From Pyrenopolyporus hunteri (taxonomy: Eukaryota > Ascomycota > Sordariomycetes > Xylariales > Hypoxylaceae): 64,000 nt of DNA. Below, one piece after another: positions 23,321 to 34,947 of the stretch. How positions within the stretch are numbered: position 1 is the stretch's first letter; each line of letters begins with the position of its first letter. Position numbers and translations under genes: made by a program. The notes below the pieces were generated by a model. It worked only from the letters and a program-made list of their open reading frames with translations. It did no database searches and was not told the DNA's origin. Location: NCBI GenBank assembly GCA_902806595.1, contig CADCXC010000004.1:1860001-1924000 (forward strand), read 5' to 3'.

Positions 23321-23807
23321 GATGGTGTTCTAGGGGGGGGGGCTAAACATGGGAAAAATAACGATAGCAGTGATGAAAATAATGAATACACATGTACGTA
23401 CGATGAGAACAACTTATCATCAACAAAAAATTGCTATAGGTGGTCTAGAAGTAGAGATTCGAAAGAAGGGGGACACTCGGGTTCCCCCCCGCAGACCCCT
23501 GGTAGATGCACGAATCACGACTATGCAGCAAGCGGGGGCCAGGACCATAAGCTCCGAGTGGCCGGTATGTACGTACCGCGTAGTGCAATCGCAATAGGCC
23601 ACTTTCGGGATCTACCGACGAGACCCGTACCAAAAACCAACAACATAACCCAAAAATCGGACGATAATGCCTGGTTTTTCTAAATCGAAGACGTCTTGCA
23701 GAATAGCGTGCTTGTGGTAGAGATACCATCAGCCTATATGTGCGCGGGTCGCTGCGATGGCGTGGTAAGCAAGCGAGACGGGGGGGAAATATTAAAGGGC
23801 GCTCGCC
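23321..23807. other. Intergenic, nothing recognised
   Basis: About 490 bp with a G9 run at 23332-23341 and a C8 run near 23483, but no supported gene. Confidence 0.45.
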
Positions 23808-24348
23808 TAAACTATATGTCCGCAGGATTTCTATTGTTCAAAGTGGGTCGCCAAGGCGCCAGGCATCAAACTTTACTAAAAAGAGCTAGTAGGTACTCTC
23901 TCATATGAATTAGTATTCGAAGGTACAAAGTAAGGCCTTGAAAATACCACTCTAGATTCGGAAGAAATAATACTACTAGTACGTCACCGTATACTATTAA
24001 AGCTTTCGAAGAGCTTTCAAATACGGATACAACACGCTGTCCTAAAAGAACCTGATTTGACGAAAGACGAAAGAAAGTCCATACAATCGACCTATAAGCA
24101 TTTTCCCGAATTAAGTCACGATTATAGCTACATACGCTATCTCTATCGATAGGTATAATAGAATTAAGGGGTGCCGCGATACTGGCGGCCAGCGGTTGTA
24201 ATTAGGTAGTATAGGTAGGTAGGTAGGTAAGTATCCTTAATATTAATTTGTATGGGATAGTACGTACTAACCTTTTATAGTAAAGTTTGATGCCTTGGTG
24301 CCTTACGCCCCACTTTGAACAATAGAAATCCTGCGGACATATAGCTTA
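23808..24348. mobile_element. MITE-like element with about 70-bp imperfect terminal inverted repeats
   Basis: The first 71 bp (23808-23878) reappear inverted at 24278-24348. The outer 45 bp are nearly identical, sharing the CTATATGTCCGCAGGATTTC core. The inner part differs mostly by C/T and G/A changes, and both arms end in the same ACTTTACTA. A TAA/TTA at the borders may mark the target site. The 400-bp interior has no transposase ORF. This structure fits a miniature inverted-repeat or deleted DNA transposon. The family cannot be named from the sequence alone. Confidence 0.75.
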
Positions 24349-24786
24349 ATGATGGCATTCCCTCAGATGCACGAGCCTCAATGACGTCATAGCCGACGGA
24401 TTATTGGGGCCAGCGCCGTTGCAATACGTGGGTAGCTACGGAGACTAGGCGTGTATGGAATCGAGAAACGATCATGGTTCCATAAATCTGCATATTCCAT
24501 ACCTTACACACCCTATGTATGTAGGTGATATAGGTACACACTCGTTATTACATGTAAGGTGCAAAGTAGGAAGAGAGAGACAGAAAAAAAAAAGCTGTTT
24601 ACACAAGTCACTAGCACTCGAAGCCAAGAAACCATGTCGGTTTTTGAATGACGATAGAACAAGCTCGCAAAGGCCGTCGTTTTTTGGAATATTTAGTACA
24701 GGGTACACCTTTTCGATACGCTAGCTGCCGTGTCTCTTAGACTTGCTCTTCCAGCTGTGCAAAGACATTTGATAGATACTCAGCTT
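24349..24786. other. Intergenic, nothing recognised
   Basis: About 440 bp, 3' flank of the large orphan gene. It contains an A10 run near 24585 and no supported ORF. Confidence 0.45.
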
Positions 24787-27123
24787 TTACTCCTGGCCCG
24801 CATTTTCAGATTTCACCCCTACCGTCTCTGACTTGTCAGGATCGGCGGCTGGCTTCGCAGCTCTCGGCTTCTTCTTGCGCTTACCAGTTCCAGCGCCAGA
24901 TCCCGCCGGAACCTCACGTATCCACAGTGCAACCGCTTCGGCACGCTCGGTAAGGATGGGATACTCCCTCCCGTCATCCACGGCCCATCGTTTCGGGCCG
25001 GCGTGGGGGCTTGGAATACCCCCATTGGTAGAACTCGCGTGATCGGCCTCGGCTCGTCGCTGGCGAGCGAGGATCGCAGCTTTGAAACTTGCCTCATCGT
25101 TCACTCGCTCATCTTCCAGAGCCTCGATGATGGCCTGCTGCCGCATTCGCTCCTTGCGCTGCTCCTCTGTCTCGGCGGCACCTACGCCCCCAGTGATCGA
25201 CAGGGCGTTGACGCTAGCGGTTGCGGCGGATACCCCGTTCGCCGACATGGCGGTGGGTAGCGGGGCCGGGGCGCAGAGCGACTCCCAGCTCGTTGAAAGT
25301 TCGATCCAGTTCTCCGCTCGTCGGAGGACTTCGATCCAATCCGCTCGGGCAGGAGACCTGCTCGCCTGGAAAACTGGATAGCCATCAGCGAGACGAGCGA
25401 GGCGAGCGACCATGTACGCATGGCGCTGCAATTCTTTAGCCGAAGTTTGGATGAGGGCATGGCACAACAAGAGCGAATGTAATGCGTCAGTTAGTAAGGG
25501 GTGGTAGGTAACCATCTCAGTTGTCGTTTGGACCGACTCGGCAGTAGTAGTACCTGAGGATACGATCTCTGTCGAGGGATAAGGCGGGAGGTCTACTGGG
25601 GGTGTGGGCGAGAAGAGACATGACAGGTCATACAAGTCATGACCGCCCGTGGCTCCCGTAGGGCTACCCGGATCCTGAGGTGTATAGCGAGATTGGCTGT
25701 AGTACTTTTTATTACGATGAGTCGCCTGGTTTACCTGGCGGCTGAAGTCATCTGACACCTCAACCGGTAGGTTAGGCGAATAGTGAAAATGCTTGAGGTA
25801 CTCCATATAATCTCTCAGGGCGCGTTTCGCGTAAAGTCGTACGGCCTTGCGCATTTCGAGCTGACTCTTGGTCGGACCTTGGCTTTCTGTGTTCCCCTCC
25901 GCCGCGTCGCCATTCGCAGCGCCATTCGCAACACCATTGCTAGCGCTATCCGTACCGTTCGTACCGTTCGTACCGTTCGTGCCGTTCTGCGAAGTCGCAG
26001 TCTTCTCACTGGGCGGATCAGGGAGTGCAAGCGGGACATGATCACAGGCTAGAGTGAGGTAGCAGCCGGCTCGCTGAAATAGGAGCTGTATTTCTATGCT
26101 GCTTGGCTGGTCTCTCTCGTCAAGAGGGGGATTATCTCGCCGGCGTCGGGTTCTATGTTCCAATTGCACAGACTCGTTCGATGCAGGCTTGTGAGGCGGC
26201 TGCTGGAGACGGTACGTGCTCAGCGCGGTGGTAAGATCCCTGGCGGCGCCCTCGAAGTCGTCCTTAAACATTCGGACAATGGCACGGGTTCTTAAAGGCT
26301 CGCAATCCGAAGGCCGTTGTCCGATGATAAGATTCAACGCGCGGAAATTTGTACATTCGGCGAGTTGGCGGGACGGGATCTTTTCGTGGAAAAAATGCAC
26401 GTAGTTGGCGTCGGGATCATTAGGCGCTCTTTGTAGAACAAGACTCGCGACGTTCTCTAATGTTGATGTGGACTGCATCGTAGCAACGCTAGACGCGATT
26501 TCGTCGAGATGATAAGCGCGGGACAATTTCTGGGTGGCCTGCTCCCTCATGCGAAATCTTCGTTCCGGGCTCAACTTTGCGCCGGTGTTGTTCCCAAACC
26601 CGAGCCCCAAGGCCTGCATATGATGCGCAGCTCCGCCCGCCAACGAGTTGGACAGGTTCGAGGATGCGACGCCATTCGCAGCCCGCACGGCCAAATCCGT
26701 AGCGCCATCGACCAGTTGTCTTATTTTCACCAAGTCGTAAAACACTGCCGGATCGACGGGGCGCGGCAAGGGCATGTAGTAATTGGCGTTGGCGAGGGTC
26801 TCGAGGACCTCGAGGGGCAGTTGCAGCCATGGGCCGTGAAAGGAGGATATGTATCGCCAGTGTCTGTGACGGCGAATTATAAGTTACCTCGCGTTCCAAT
26901 CCATGTACGCCGAAGCTAGACAGCGAAGAGATGCAACTCACTTATTTCGACAAATCACAAGCGCAGATGAGGAGGACGAGGTCGATTGAGGCGCGGGAGA
27001 TGGCGGCTTCTTTTTATTTGTTGTCGAGGGCGCCGACGAGGGCGCTGTCGAGGACCCTGCAGTCGGCTGGGCGTCCAAGGTAGGAGATTCGCCCGCTGCG
27101 GGCTTCTTGTTCTTTTTACCCAT
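24787..27123 (-). CDS. Conserved fungal protein of unknown function, TPR-like, 752 aa
   Basis: Two exons (27123-26942 and 26863-24787) with a 78-bp intron. The first 60 residues are a Lys/Ser/Pro-rich disordered tail starting MGKKNKKP. A conserved block follows: KHWRYISSFHGPWLQLPLEVLETLANANYY in register, then a PRPVDPAVFYDLVKIR helix. The middle third has helical hairpins reminiscent of TPRs (LRTRAIVRMFKDDFEGAARDLTTAL; LLFQRAGCYLTLACDHV), interrupted by an Asn-Gly-Thr repeat, NGTNGTNGTNGT, from a GTACCGTTC-type microsatellite. The C-terminus is very basic (GKRKKKPRAAK), suggesting nuclear or nucleolar location. I recall homologues throughout filamentous fungi but no demonstrated activity. 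No kinase or other catalytic motif is visible. Confidence 0.85.
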
Positions 27124-28070
27124 CGCGCATTGGTGGTAAGAATATCGACCTACCTAAAGTACTTCCAATAGTAATGTAGGCGTAGAATAGAAGGTGTGAT
27201 TGATTCACAAACGCTTATACTATTTACGCAAGAGGGAATAGGTAAGCGGCAAATCGCGGCGAAAAGTATACCGTCGTCGCGAATCGCAAAGGACCCCGGT
27301 AGGTCCCCGGGTCGTAAGTTGCTGCTATTCGCCCTTGAGGTTTGGGATACTAATGTAGGTAAGTGTGAGCATTGAAGCCGGCAGAAAAGCTCAATGGCTT
27401 CGGCGACTCGGTGTGGTGGGTTGGTCTCTTATCGAAACGCTAAAACTATTAAGGCGCATTGCATGGGCCTTTATCGGCACGTGAGGACCCTTTGTTTTCT
27501 CGCTCTCTCTTTTTTTCTTTTTCTTTTTGGAGCTTCGATCTTCAATACATGTATGTACTGTAAGGTACCAGGTACCTACGTGGGCACCGCGTACGTGAAT
27601 GTACATAACAGACATGGAGGGGCACGGAGGGGCACACCTGCTTGATAAGGTCCCTGATTTATACCGTGCACGTACCGCGCGTGTCGAGCCATTTGCCATT
27701 TATTACCCCAGTTAATTTATCATCATAAAAAGTAAGTCATCACTGTGAATACGAAACGAACGGCTGAGTCCAAAGTTCCTTACCTGTTGCCATATCTCGA
27801 AATTCCAACCCGAGTCTAATCCTTATTATCCCCCGGAAGAGCGGCAGGGGCCGTATGAATGTGGTGGGCTTCGCTGTTGGTATCATCAATGTTCGAGATA
27901 ATTTACCCCGCCAAAATGTGTCATTATTTGATACCTCGACTACCTACACATACCACCTATCCAAAACTCGCGGCCCGGGATACGTATATCTACCACGCAG
28001 ATTCAAAATACCTATAGGTAAGTCATGGTTTCATACCAATGCTAGGTATGTACCTAGGTAGGTAGGTACT
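27124..28070. other. Intergenic, upstream of the orphan gene
   Basis: About 950 bp. It holds a CT/T-rich tract at 27500-27530, a tandem GGAGGGGCAC pair near 27615 and several TACCTAGG-type motifs near 28040-28070. No gene is supported. Confidence 0.45.
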
Positions 28071-29581
28071 TTAAGACTGTTTGCTCCCTTGAGTCTCTCT
28101 TTGCCACTCCTTCTTCACTTCTGCCAGGAGGCCCTCTTGCGTCAAGACGTCCACGGCGGTGCCCGCAAGCGCCTTACCTACTCGCAGACATCTCTCAAAC
28201 GCCACTTTCGTTCCAGCGGCCTTAGCAAACTCCGGGTTATGGGGCCCGTTCCCTCCTGGCCCAGGCGGAATCGCAAACCCCGCGCTCAGGCTAGGCATGG
28301 CGTAACTTATATCACCTTGGTCTGTACTAGCCATCGTTCGGCCTTCAATCTCGCCTAAATCATCGTTTCCTGGGATCGGCTGCGGAGGTGAAAGGGCGTT
28401 GAAATATTTTCGATACGAAGCCCCCAAAACTCGGTTAGGGACGTGGTCTGCATAAGACTGCACAGGAGTCATCTTAAGCGTAGCCCCTGTCGCCGTCGCT
28501 CCAGCTTCGAAGCAAGCGTCGACTTTCTTTTTCAATTCCTTCACCCTTCCCTGAGTGTTCGCGCGGGCCACGAAGTTGCCAGCCGTGTATGCATGGATCA
28601 CATTCGGTCGGACCCCACCATCTGTAATATTCCCCTGGATGACATCGCCCGGCATAGTCTGTTGGCGGAGAACAGACAGTGCATTATAAGCAGTAATCAA
28701 CGCGTCAAGGGCGTTGATACCCAGCCAAGGGCTTGCTGCGGCGTCTGCAACGCTCGGAATTAGTATTCTACTTTCCTAGTGTGAAAAAAAAAAAAAAAAA
28801 AAAGGCTCAGATGAACCTACGAGCCTCTTTTCCGATATATTCAACTTTGAACGCCGTGTACGCAGCGGTGCGCATTAAAGCTGTGTCTTTAGTAATCCCC
28901 GGATGAGATATCAAGCTGATATCGACCTTGTGATCCCGATAAGCACCAGCTTCCAAGAGCTTGATTTTACCTCCGCCACCTGCAAAGGTCAGAATGCGTT
29001 CTTATGAAGCAGTGTTTTTGCTCAAAAAATCCAAGCCGAGTGGATGGTGTTCGTCAGGGGTTACCTTCTTCCGCAGGTGTTCCGAACACGACAACCTTCC
29101 CACTTAATTGGTGCTCTTCCATTACTTTGGCCGTTGCCAACCCACCGGCTAACGACGCGGTGGCTATGAGGTTATGGCCACAAGCGTGTCCAATGCCATC
29201 CAACGCATCTACCTCTTTCAATTAGACCTTTTGCCGTCACTCGGTAGGTCGGCACGACGTACCCATTTCAACATTGAACGATACCACAGGCCCTTTGCTC
29301 CCACTATCGAACACAGCAACCCAAGCAGTGGGCAGACCGTAGGCGGATGGCGTGACCTTCCATCCCGGCCTGCTAGCCATAAATTTGGTCAAAGTCTCAT
29401 GAGCAATGAACTCTTCGTAGCCAAGCTCTGGGTTGTCGTGTATCTTTTTGTTGATAGGCCATAAATCATCCGCGATACTGTCGATGAAGTCGCTAATCTC
29501 GCCAAGATAGCCCGACTCGGCTTGAGCTGGACTGATGTCCTCGTGCGTGACGAAGACAAAATCCTCGAAAGATTGGTCCAT
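28071..29581 (-). CDS. M20-family amidohydrolase / dipeptidase
   Basis: Four exons (29581-29263, 29208-29065, 28979-28821, 28744-28071) join to 431 aa. It is a metal-dependent M20D-type enzyme. The GIGHACGHN motif (H114, H118) and the TPAEEGGGGK motif (E153-E154, the general base and a metal ligand) are complete. Later conserved blocks are LISHPG, KEAHAAASPWLGINALDA, NITDGGVRPNVIHAYTAGNFVAR and, near the end, STDQGDISYAMPS. The family includes PM20D2/AbgB-like peptidases and N-acyl amino acid hydrolases; the substrate is not predictable. It is transcribed away from a Dal5-type permease across a shared 687-bp promoter with GATA sites, so a nitrogen-scavenging role is reasonable. A 20-A run lies inside the third intron. 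Confidence 0.93.
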
Positions 29582-29654
29582 CGCGCTGGACGTCGTTCGG
29601 AAAGCCTATTGTCGAGTTGCCGCCCTTGATGAATTTCCTTAATAGAAATAGGAC

Positions 29655-29660
29655 AGATAA
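29655..29660 (+). promoter_or_regulatory. HGATAR site (AGATAAG), candidate AreA site
   Basis: AGATAA followed by G, 74 bp upstream of the M20 start. This is the core recognised by fungal GATA factors of the AreA/Nit2 class. Confidence 0.45.
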
Positions 29661-30043
29661 GGTATCAATATTGAGTACCGGGTAGGTGTTTACATGGTTG
29701 CATAGGTGGAGACAGAGATTGTTATACCTCTGTGAGTCCGCGAACCTTGAGGACTTCCAGCACTCCCGAGTTCCAATTAGCCTAACTACCAATAGCTTCA
29801 ACCATCACGTTTAATGTAACCATTTATAGGGGGGGGCGCATTGTACTGTAGGTACATCAACGTACCTGGGTTCAATGCCCCTTCCAACCTATATGAGGTA
29901 CCCGGGTCCCTAACTTACCCCACATATGCAACCTGTATGTCAGTGGATAACTTCAACTATGAATGCTAGTTGCTGCTTCCTATTCGAGTCAACATACTAG
30001 GTATTGTAGGGCTTAGAAGCAATCACTCGAGAATAATGGAGGG

Positions 30044-30061
30044 TTATCTATTCCCTTATCT
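30044..30061 (-). promoter_or_regulatory. Paired HGATAR sites, candidate AreA sites
   Basis: Two AGATAA cores on the minus strand (30044-30049 and 30056-30061), 12 bp apart, lie about 210 bp upstream of the permease ATG. Closely spaced pairs are the typical functional arrangement for AreA-controlled promoters. Confidence 0.5.
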
Positions 30062-30268
30062 CTGTTACTCCAGCCTTTCAGATTCATATAACTTGAGGGA
30101 TGGACTCTTCTCGCCGACATAGACGTACCTGGCTTCGACTTGTTCGTCAACTGGCGAATACTACCCAATCAACACGGCCATACAATTGATCTACTATAAA
30201 CATATCCAGGATCTGGGAATCGAATCCTGGCGTGATATAGCATAGACGATTCTCTTGCGATCATACAA

Positions 30269-32178
30269 ATGTCTTCAGAAAAGCCAACCGGCCAACAGGG
30301 AATCACTACATACGATGCTGAAGCAGTAGCGCCTGATATTAAAGATGAGGCCGGAACCTTGGCCGCTAAGGCTCTGGCGAGTGACACAGTGGACCAGGAG
30401 ACTGCGCGGAAAGTTCGACGAAAGATTGATATTCGCATTTTGCCCTTTCTATGTATTACGTATGCCTTGATGTTTATTGATAAAACGTCTCTGGGATATT
30501 CCTCCGTCTACGGTATTATTCCCGACAATAAGCTTCAAGGGCAGGATTACCCCTGGGCCAGCTCCGTCTTCTATTTCGGTAGGATCCCGTCAAGAGACCA
30601 TGCAATAATGCTAGGGGCTGACAACCTCAGGATATCTCATCGCTGAGTATCCCGGTATCGCAATTATTCAGAGGTTCCCCGTAGCAAATTTCCTTGGGGC
30701 CAATGTCGTTCTATGGGGCGCGGTGCTCATGACCACAGCAGCATGTTCTTCCTTCGCTGGTCTCGCCGCTGTTAGATTCATCCTGGGTATAGTCGAGGCG
30801 ACAGTCTCACCCGGCTTCGTAGCCGTCACGGGAATCTGGTGGACGCGGCAGGAACAAGCTGGCCGATCGGCGCTCTGGATCTCTTTCCTTGGGGTAGGCA
30901 GTTTCGTGGGAACTCTACTGGCCTATGGTATCGGTCATATCCAGGGCACTTTGTCTACCTGGTATGAATTTCAATCCGCTTTTATATACGTCTTCCCAGG
31001 TGTGGTCTGGACGGCGTTCTTACTATCATACCGAAGCTAAAGGCCGCCATGACGTATCGTACTTCTTGATGCTAACCCTACCTTAGGAAATATATCTACC
31101 TTATCCTTGGAAGTATTACTGTCGTCTGGGGGGTAACTTTCACCCTTTTCGTACCCGACAGCCCAGTAACCGTACAGTGGCTTGACGAGAATGAAAAGGT
31201 CGTTGCTATCCAGCGAGTTATCGAAAACAAGACCGGCACGAAATCCCGCCGTTTTGTTAGCAGCCAAGTTACGGAGGCAATCACTGACCCTAAAGTTGTG
31301 GTCCTAGGCCTAATCTCTTTCGTCAACGCCATCGCGTCTGGTGGGCTCTCCTTTGGGTCATTGATCATCCAGGGCTTCGGCTTTACTCCCATCCAGACCA
31401 CTCTATTAAATCTACCCCTATCCGCCGTCCAGGTGGTAGCACAACTTGGTTCCGGGGTTATCACAGCCCGCATTCCTAGTTCGCGTCTCCACATCGGGTC
31501 TTTAGCTATGATTCCTCCTGTGTGTATGCTTTATCCCATAGACGCAAGGAGCCTGCTAACTCTCGCCGGAGATTGTAGGTACAGTATTAATCAACCAACT
31601 CGATCCGGCGAATATATGGGGGCGGCTCGTTGGCGTCTGGCTGCTGGTAAGTGGAAAATGTAGAGCTGAGAGGCCTTATATCCCATACCTACCTTTTGCA
31701 TTATGCACCCCTTATGATTTATCCTAACCATAATTACCTATAAAACATAGGGCACCTATCCAGTTGGGTTCATGATAATTCTTGGCCTCCTGTCAACCAA
31801 TATTGCCGGTAGCACTAAAAGATCCGTGGCCTCAGCCTGGGTATTCGTTGGCTATTGCGTTGGCCAGATCGCTGGTCCACAGTTCTTCGTGAGCAAGGAA
31901 GCTCCCGCTTACCACAGTGGTATAGTAGCCATGCTCTGCGGATTTATTCTGAATCTGGTCCTCAATCAAATCCTGCGCTTACTTTATGTCCTCGAAAATA
32001 ACAAGCGGGACAAGGTCTTAGAGGGGAAATCAGAAAATGAAATCACTGCGATGGAGAGGGAGAGCCATTTGCAGGGGTTCGAAGATGTTTCTGATAAGCA
32101 TAACGTGAGTTTCCCTATGCTTGCTGAAGGTGTCACAGATTTGACGCCTGGCAGATCATGTTTCGTTACGTGTTATAA
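30269..32178 (+). CDS. Dal5/allantoate-permease-type MFS transporter (ACS family)
   Basis: Six exons (30269-30578, 30631-30961, 31087-31523, 31579-31646, 31751-32104, 32155-32178) join to 507 aa. The protein has the anion:cation symporter layout. There is a 60-residue cytosolic N-terminus, a first span followed by DKTSLGYSSVYG, an AEYPGIAIIQRFP helix, RFILGIVEATVSPGF, the VLINQLDPANIWGRLVGVWLL block, and a TNIAGSTKRSVASAWVFVGYCVGQIAGP helix. These features mark fungal carriers of allantoate, ureidosuccinate, dipeptides, nicotinate and similar organic anions. The last exon is only 24 nt and gives the FRYVL ending common in this family. It shares its promoter with the M20 amidohydrolase. The substrate is unproven. 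Confidence 0.93.
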
Positions 32179-32287
32179 CCAGCTATATAATTCGGTTGTC
32201 GTATCAGAGTGGCACCTTAAATGTGCTATCTACCCTGAAGGCGAAAGTCAGATAACCAAATTTTTGTTACGTCGAGTTGTGTCGCCC

Positions 32288-34062
32288 TTAATCAGCTATC
32301 TCCTTCCTGGACTCCCTCTGCTGCGCTTCGATGCTCCTCTTTTCGGCAGCACCGTGTGTATCTGCTATGCCGAACATCTGCCCACCTTTCTCTACATGGT
32401 TCTGTCCTCCAAAAAGCGTATCGATTTCTTCGAGCGGAACTTTCATCGTCTCAGGGATATAGAACCATACGAATACAGCCAAGACAAAGTTGATTGCCAT
32501 AAAGAAAAATAGGCATTTTAAGCCCTCCCTAGCAAGGAAAATAGGGAAGAATTGCTGGAATATGGTATTGGCGACGTTTTGCATTTGGGAACACATCCCC
32601 ACGGCCTGAGCCCGAACATTCATACTGAACACTTCTGAGGTCCAGATCCAGGTTGTCGCGCCCCACGACGGCTTATAAAAGAAAATAAAAAGGAATAGGA
32701 GGAAGACGATAGCTATTCCGACGGGCTGTGTTTTCGTCGTTGCGCCATTGGCTCCAATCACATTGGGTGTAGTCATGCCAATGACGGGCACAATCAACAT
32801 GCAAATTCCCATTCCGATCGCGCCTACGATAAACAGCCATCGCCGCCCGAATCTATCCGCCGTCCACACAGCGTTGAGGGTGAATAGAATGCCACACGTC
32901 GCATTCAAGGCGTTAATTAAGTTTACCGTCTGCGTAGATGGCCAGATCGTCTTGTAGATAGCGCTAGAGTATGAATTCAACGTACCCTGGCCGGAAAGCT
33001 GCTGTCCGACGTTCAGGATGAAGGCGAGGTAAAGTCGCTTGCGGACGGACGGGTCCTTGAATAGAGCAAGATACGAGCCGCTCACGGCTTCATTCTCGAA
33101 TTCGATGGCCTCGCGGATACTCAACACCTCAAACTCGACGTCCTGCTCCGTCTCCCGGATTCGCCGGAGCGTCTTCTTGGCTTCTTCGATGTTATTGTGG
33201 CGCTTGATCCACCATCGCGGGGACTCAGGCTGGAAGGGTAGGAGGATGATAATGATAGTCGGTACTAGGATTTGAAAGATGACAACCATCCTCCAGTCCC
33301 AGTGGCCTAACCTGTCCTTGTTGGCATTGCAGGCGTAGGCAATCCAGTACGCGATGAAGGACCCGACGCTGTAGAACATCTGCCAGAATGTCATGATCTG
33401 GCCGCGGATCTCCGGCGGCGAGACTTCGCCGATGTAGATGGGGCCAGCGGCTGGTGCGATGTTAGTTAAAGCTGCCTTCGACGATAAACACATAGGTTTA
33501 CTTACTCAGAGCTACCCCCTGACCAATACCGATGAGCACGCGGCCGCCAATAAAGCACCCCAGGTTATGCCAGGGGGCAAAGGCTTGCATGAAGGTAGCG
33601 GCAATAGTCAGGAGGCATCCTACACCCATGCCGACCCGTCGACCGAAATAATCCGCCTGGATAGTTGTCAATGATGGGATGTACATGTACGTCAGACTAC
33701 GCAAGTATCAATACTTACGATCGGGCCGCCGAAGAACCAACCGGCAACGATAGCACCAATAGTGTAGGCCGTGTTCACCAGGCCGATGAGATATGCATCC
33801 GTTTTCTTTCAGCCATGTGTGTCAGCTTAGAACAGGGGATAATCCGTCGAGAATGGGAATACTCACAGTATCGAGATCAAACCATTCGAGCCAGTTATCC
33901 GAGCCCTGCGCGGCGTTGAAAACTGAGGCGTCGTATCCGTAGAGAACCATACACATGGCCGCCACAAGAGCGATGTACCTTCCTAGGCTTAATTTCGTAT
34001 TATTGTTGAGAGGGGGGCGTAGATGTGACTTACCAGTTATAAAGCCTCTTTGAGCTTGCCAT
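32288..34062 (-). CDS. MFS sugar porter, 12-span
   Basis: Five exons (34062-34034, 33978-33867, 33805-33719, 33656-33506, 33450-32288) join to 513 aa. Sugar-porter signatures are present: YGYDASVFNA in the first span, ADYFGRRVGM, GRVLIGIGQGVALTAGPIYIGEVSPPEIRG, a PESPRW motif, DRFGRRWLF and a PETMKVPLEEID ending. This is a proton-coupled or facilitative sugar transporter of the plasma membrane. The fungal lactose-permease, cellodextrin and hexose groups all share these motifs, so the substrate is open. The first exon codes for only nine and two-thirds codons. The gene is convergent with the Dal5-type permease, with 109 bp between the stop codons. Confidence 0.92.
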
Positions 34063-34947
34063 CTTAGCGAAAGGCCGGTAGTAGACTTATTCACCTAGAT
34101 CACAGTTTCCCCTATCCTCATACACATAGTTTTCCACTATTTCCCCTCGCTGGAGTTCTAACCAGTACCCGGTTCACTCGCTTAGTTCACTTCAACTTAG
34201 TACGAATTTAGCCCAAGCGGTCGAGTCGTAAGTTATATATGTTAATATAATCCAAACGCCCGATACTAAGTGGCGGGCGGGCGGGCTCGCTATGTATATA
34301 GAAGTTCTAAACCGCCGTCAACGAGGGTGCTACCCCGGCCATAGGATCCGGGGTCATCGCAGACTAGCTACCAGATGGGCATGGAGAATTCCCCTCCCCC
34401 CGCGACGAAAATTCCACCAGTCATAGTCTTTCTGACATGCAGGCTTCGCTACCAGTTACTGTTGGTTCTAGGGTTAAGAATGAGCTTGGGATGTGGTACT
34501 CTAGAGTCGGGACGTCAGACTCTATGGCACATCCTATGATCGCGAATAAGACACCCTTCCATATATTGCGTTCTTAAAGAAAGCAAACGTAACAGTAGTG
34601 CCCCGACGTTAAATATCAGAGCGGCGCTCTAATATATCAACGCCACTGGCTTCGGAGTACACATACTTACCTATTCATTCAAACACTAAGCTATCACAAA
34701 TAGCAACATTGGGGAATCTAAGTTGTAAGTATAAAGGAAAAACGAGGGCTGCCCTTCATTAATTCGAACGTCTAAACCCTTTCCTAGTTATATCCCAAAC
34801 GCCACAAAACCAATGGTATCTACCGGCTAATATCCCCAAACATATATCTTCCCAACGCGACCTAAAAGCCTCAAGTTGAACCTCCCACCTGTATAGATTC
34901 GACCGTCGTGAGAAAAGAAGTCTCTAAGACCTAGTTGCCTATCTAGA
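34063..34947. other. Intergenic, nothing recognised
   Basis: About 885 bp: promoter side of the sugar porter and 3' flank of the regulator. A GGCGGGCGGGCGGG run occurs near 34271. No gene is supported. Confidence 0.45.

Noticed and set aside
28784..28803. 20-A run as a retroposed poly(A) tail
   Set aside because: It lies inside an intron of the M20 gene with no inserted sequence or target duplication beside it; simple homopolymer expansion is enough.
29869..29879. tRNA B-box-like sequence GTTCAATGCC
   Set aside because: The flanks do not pair as a T stem and no A box or acceptor stem is found at the right distance.
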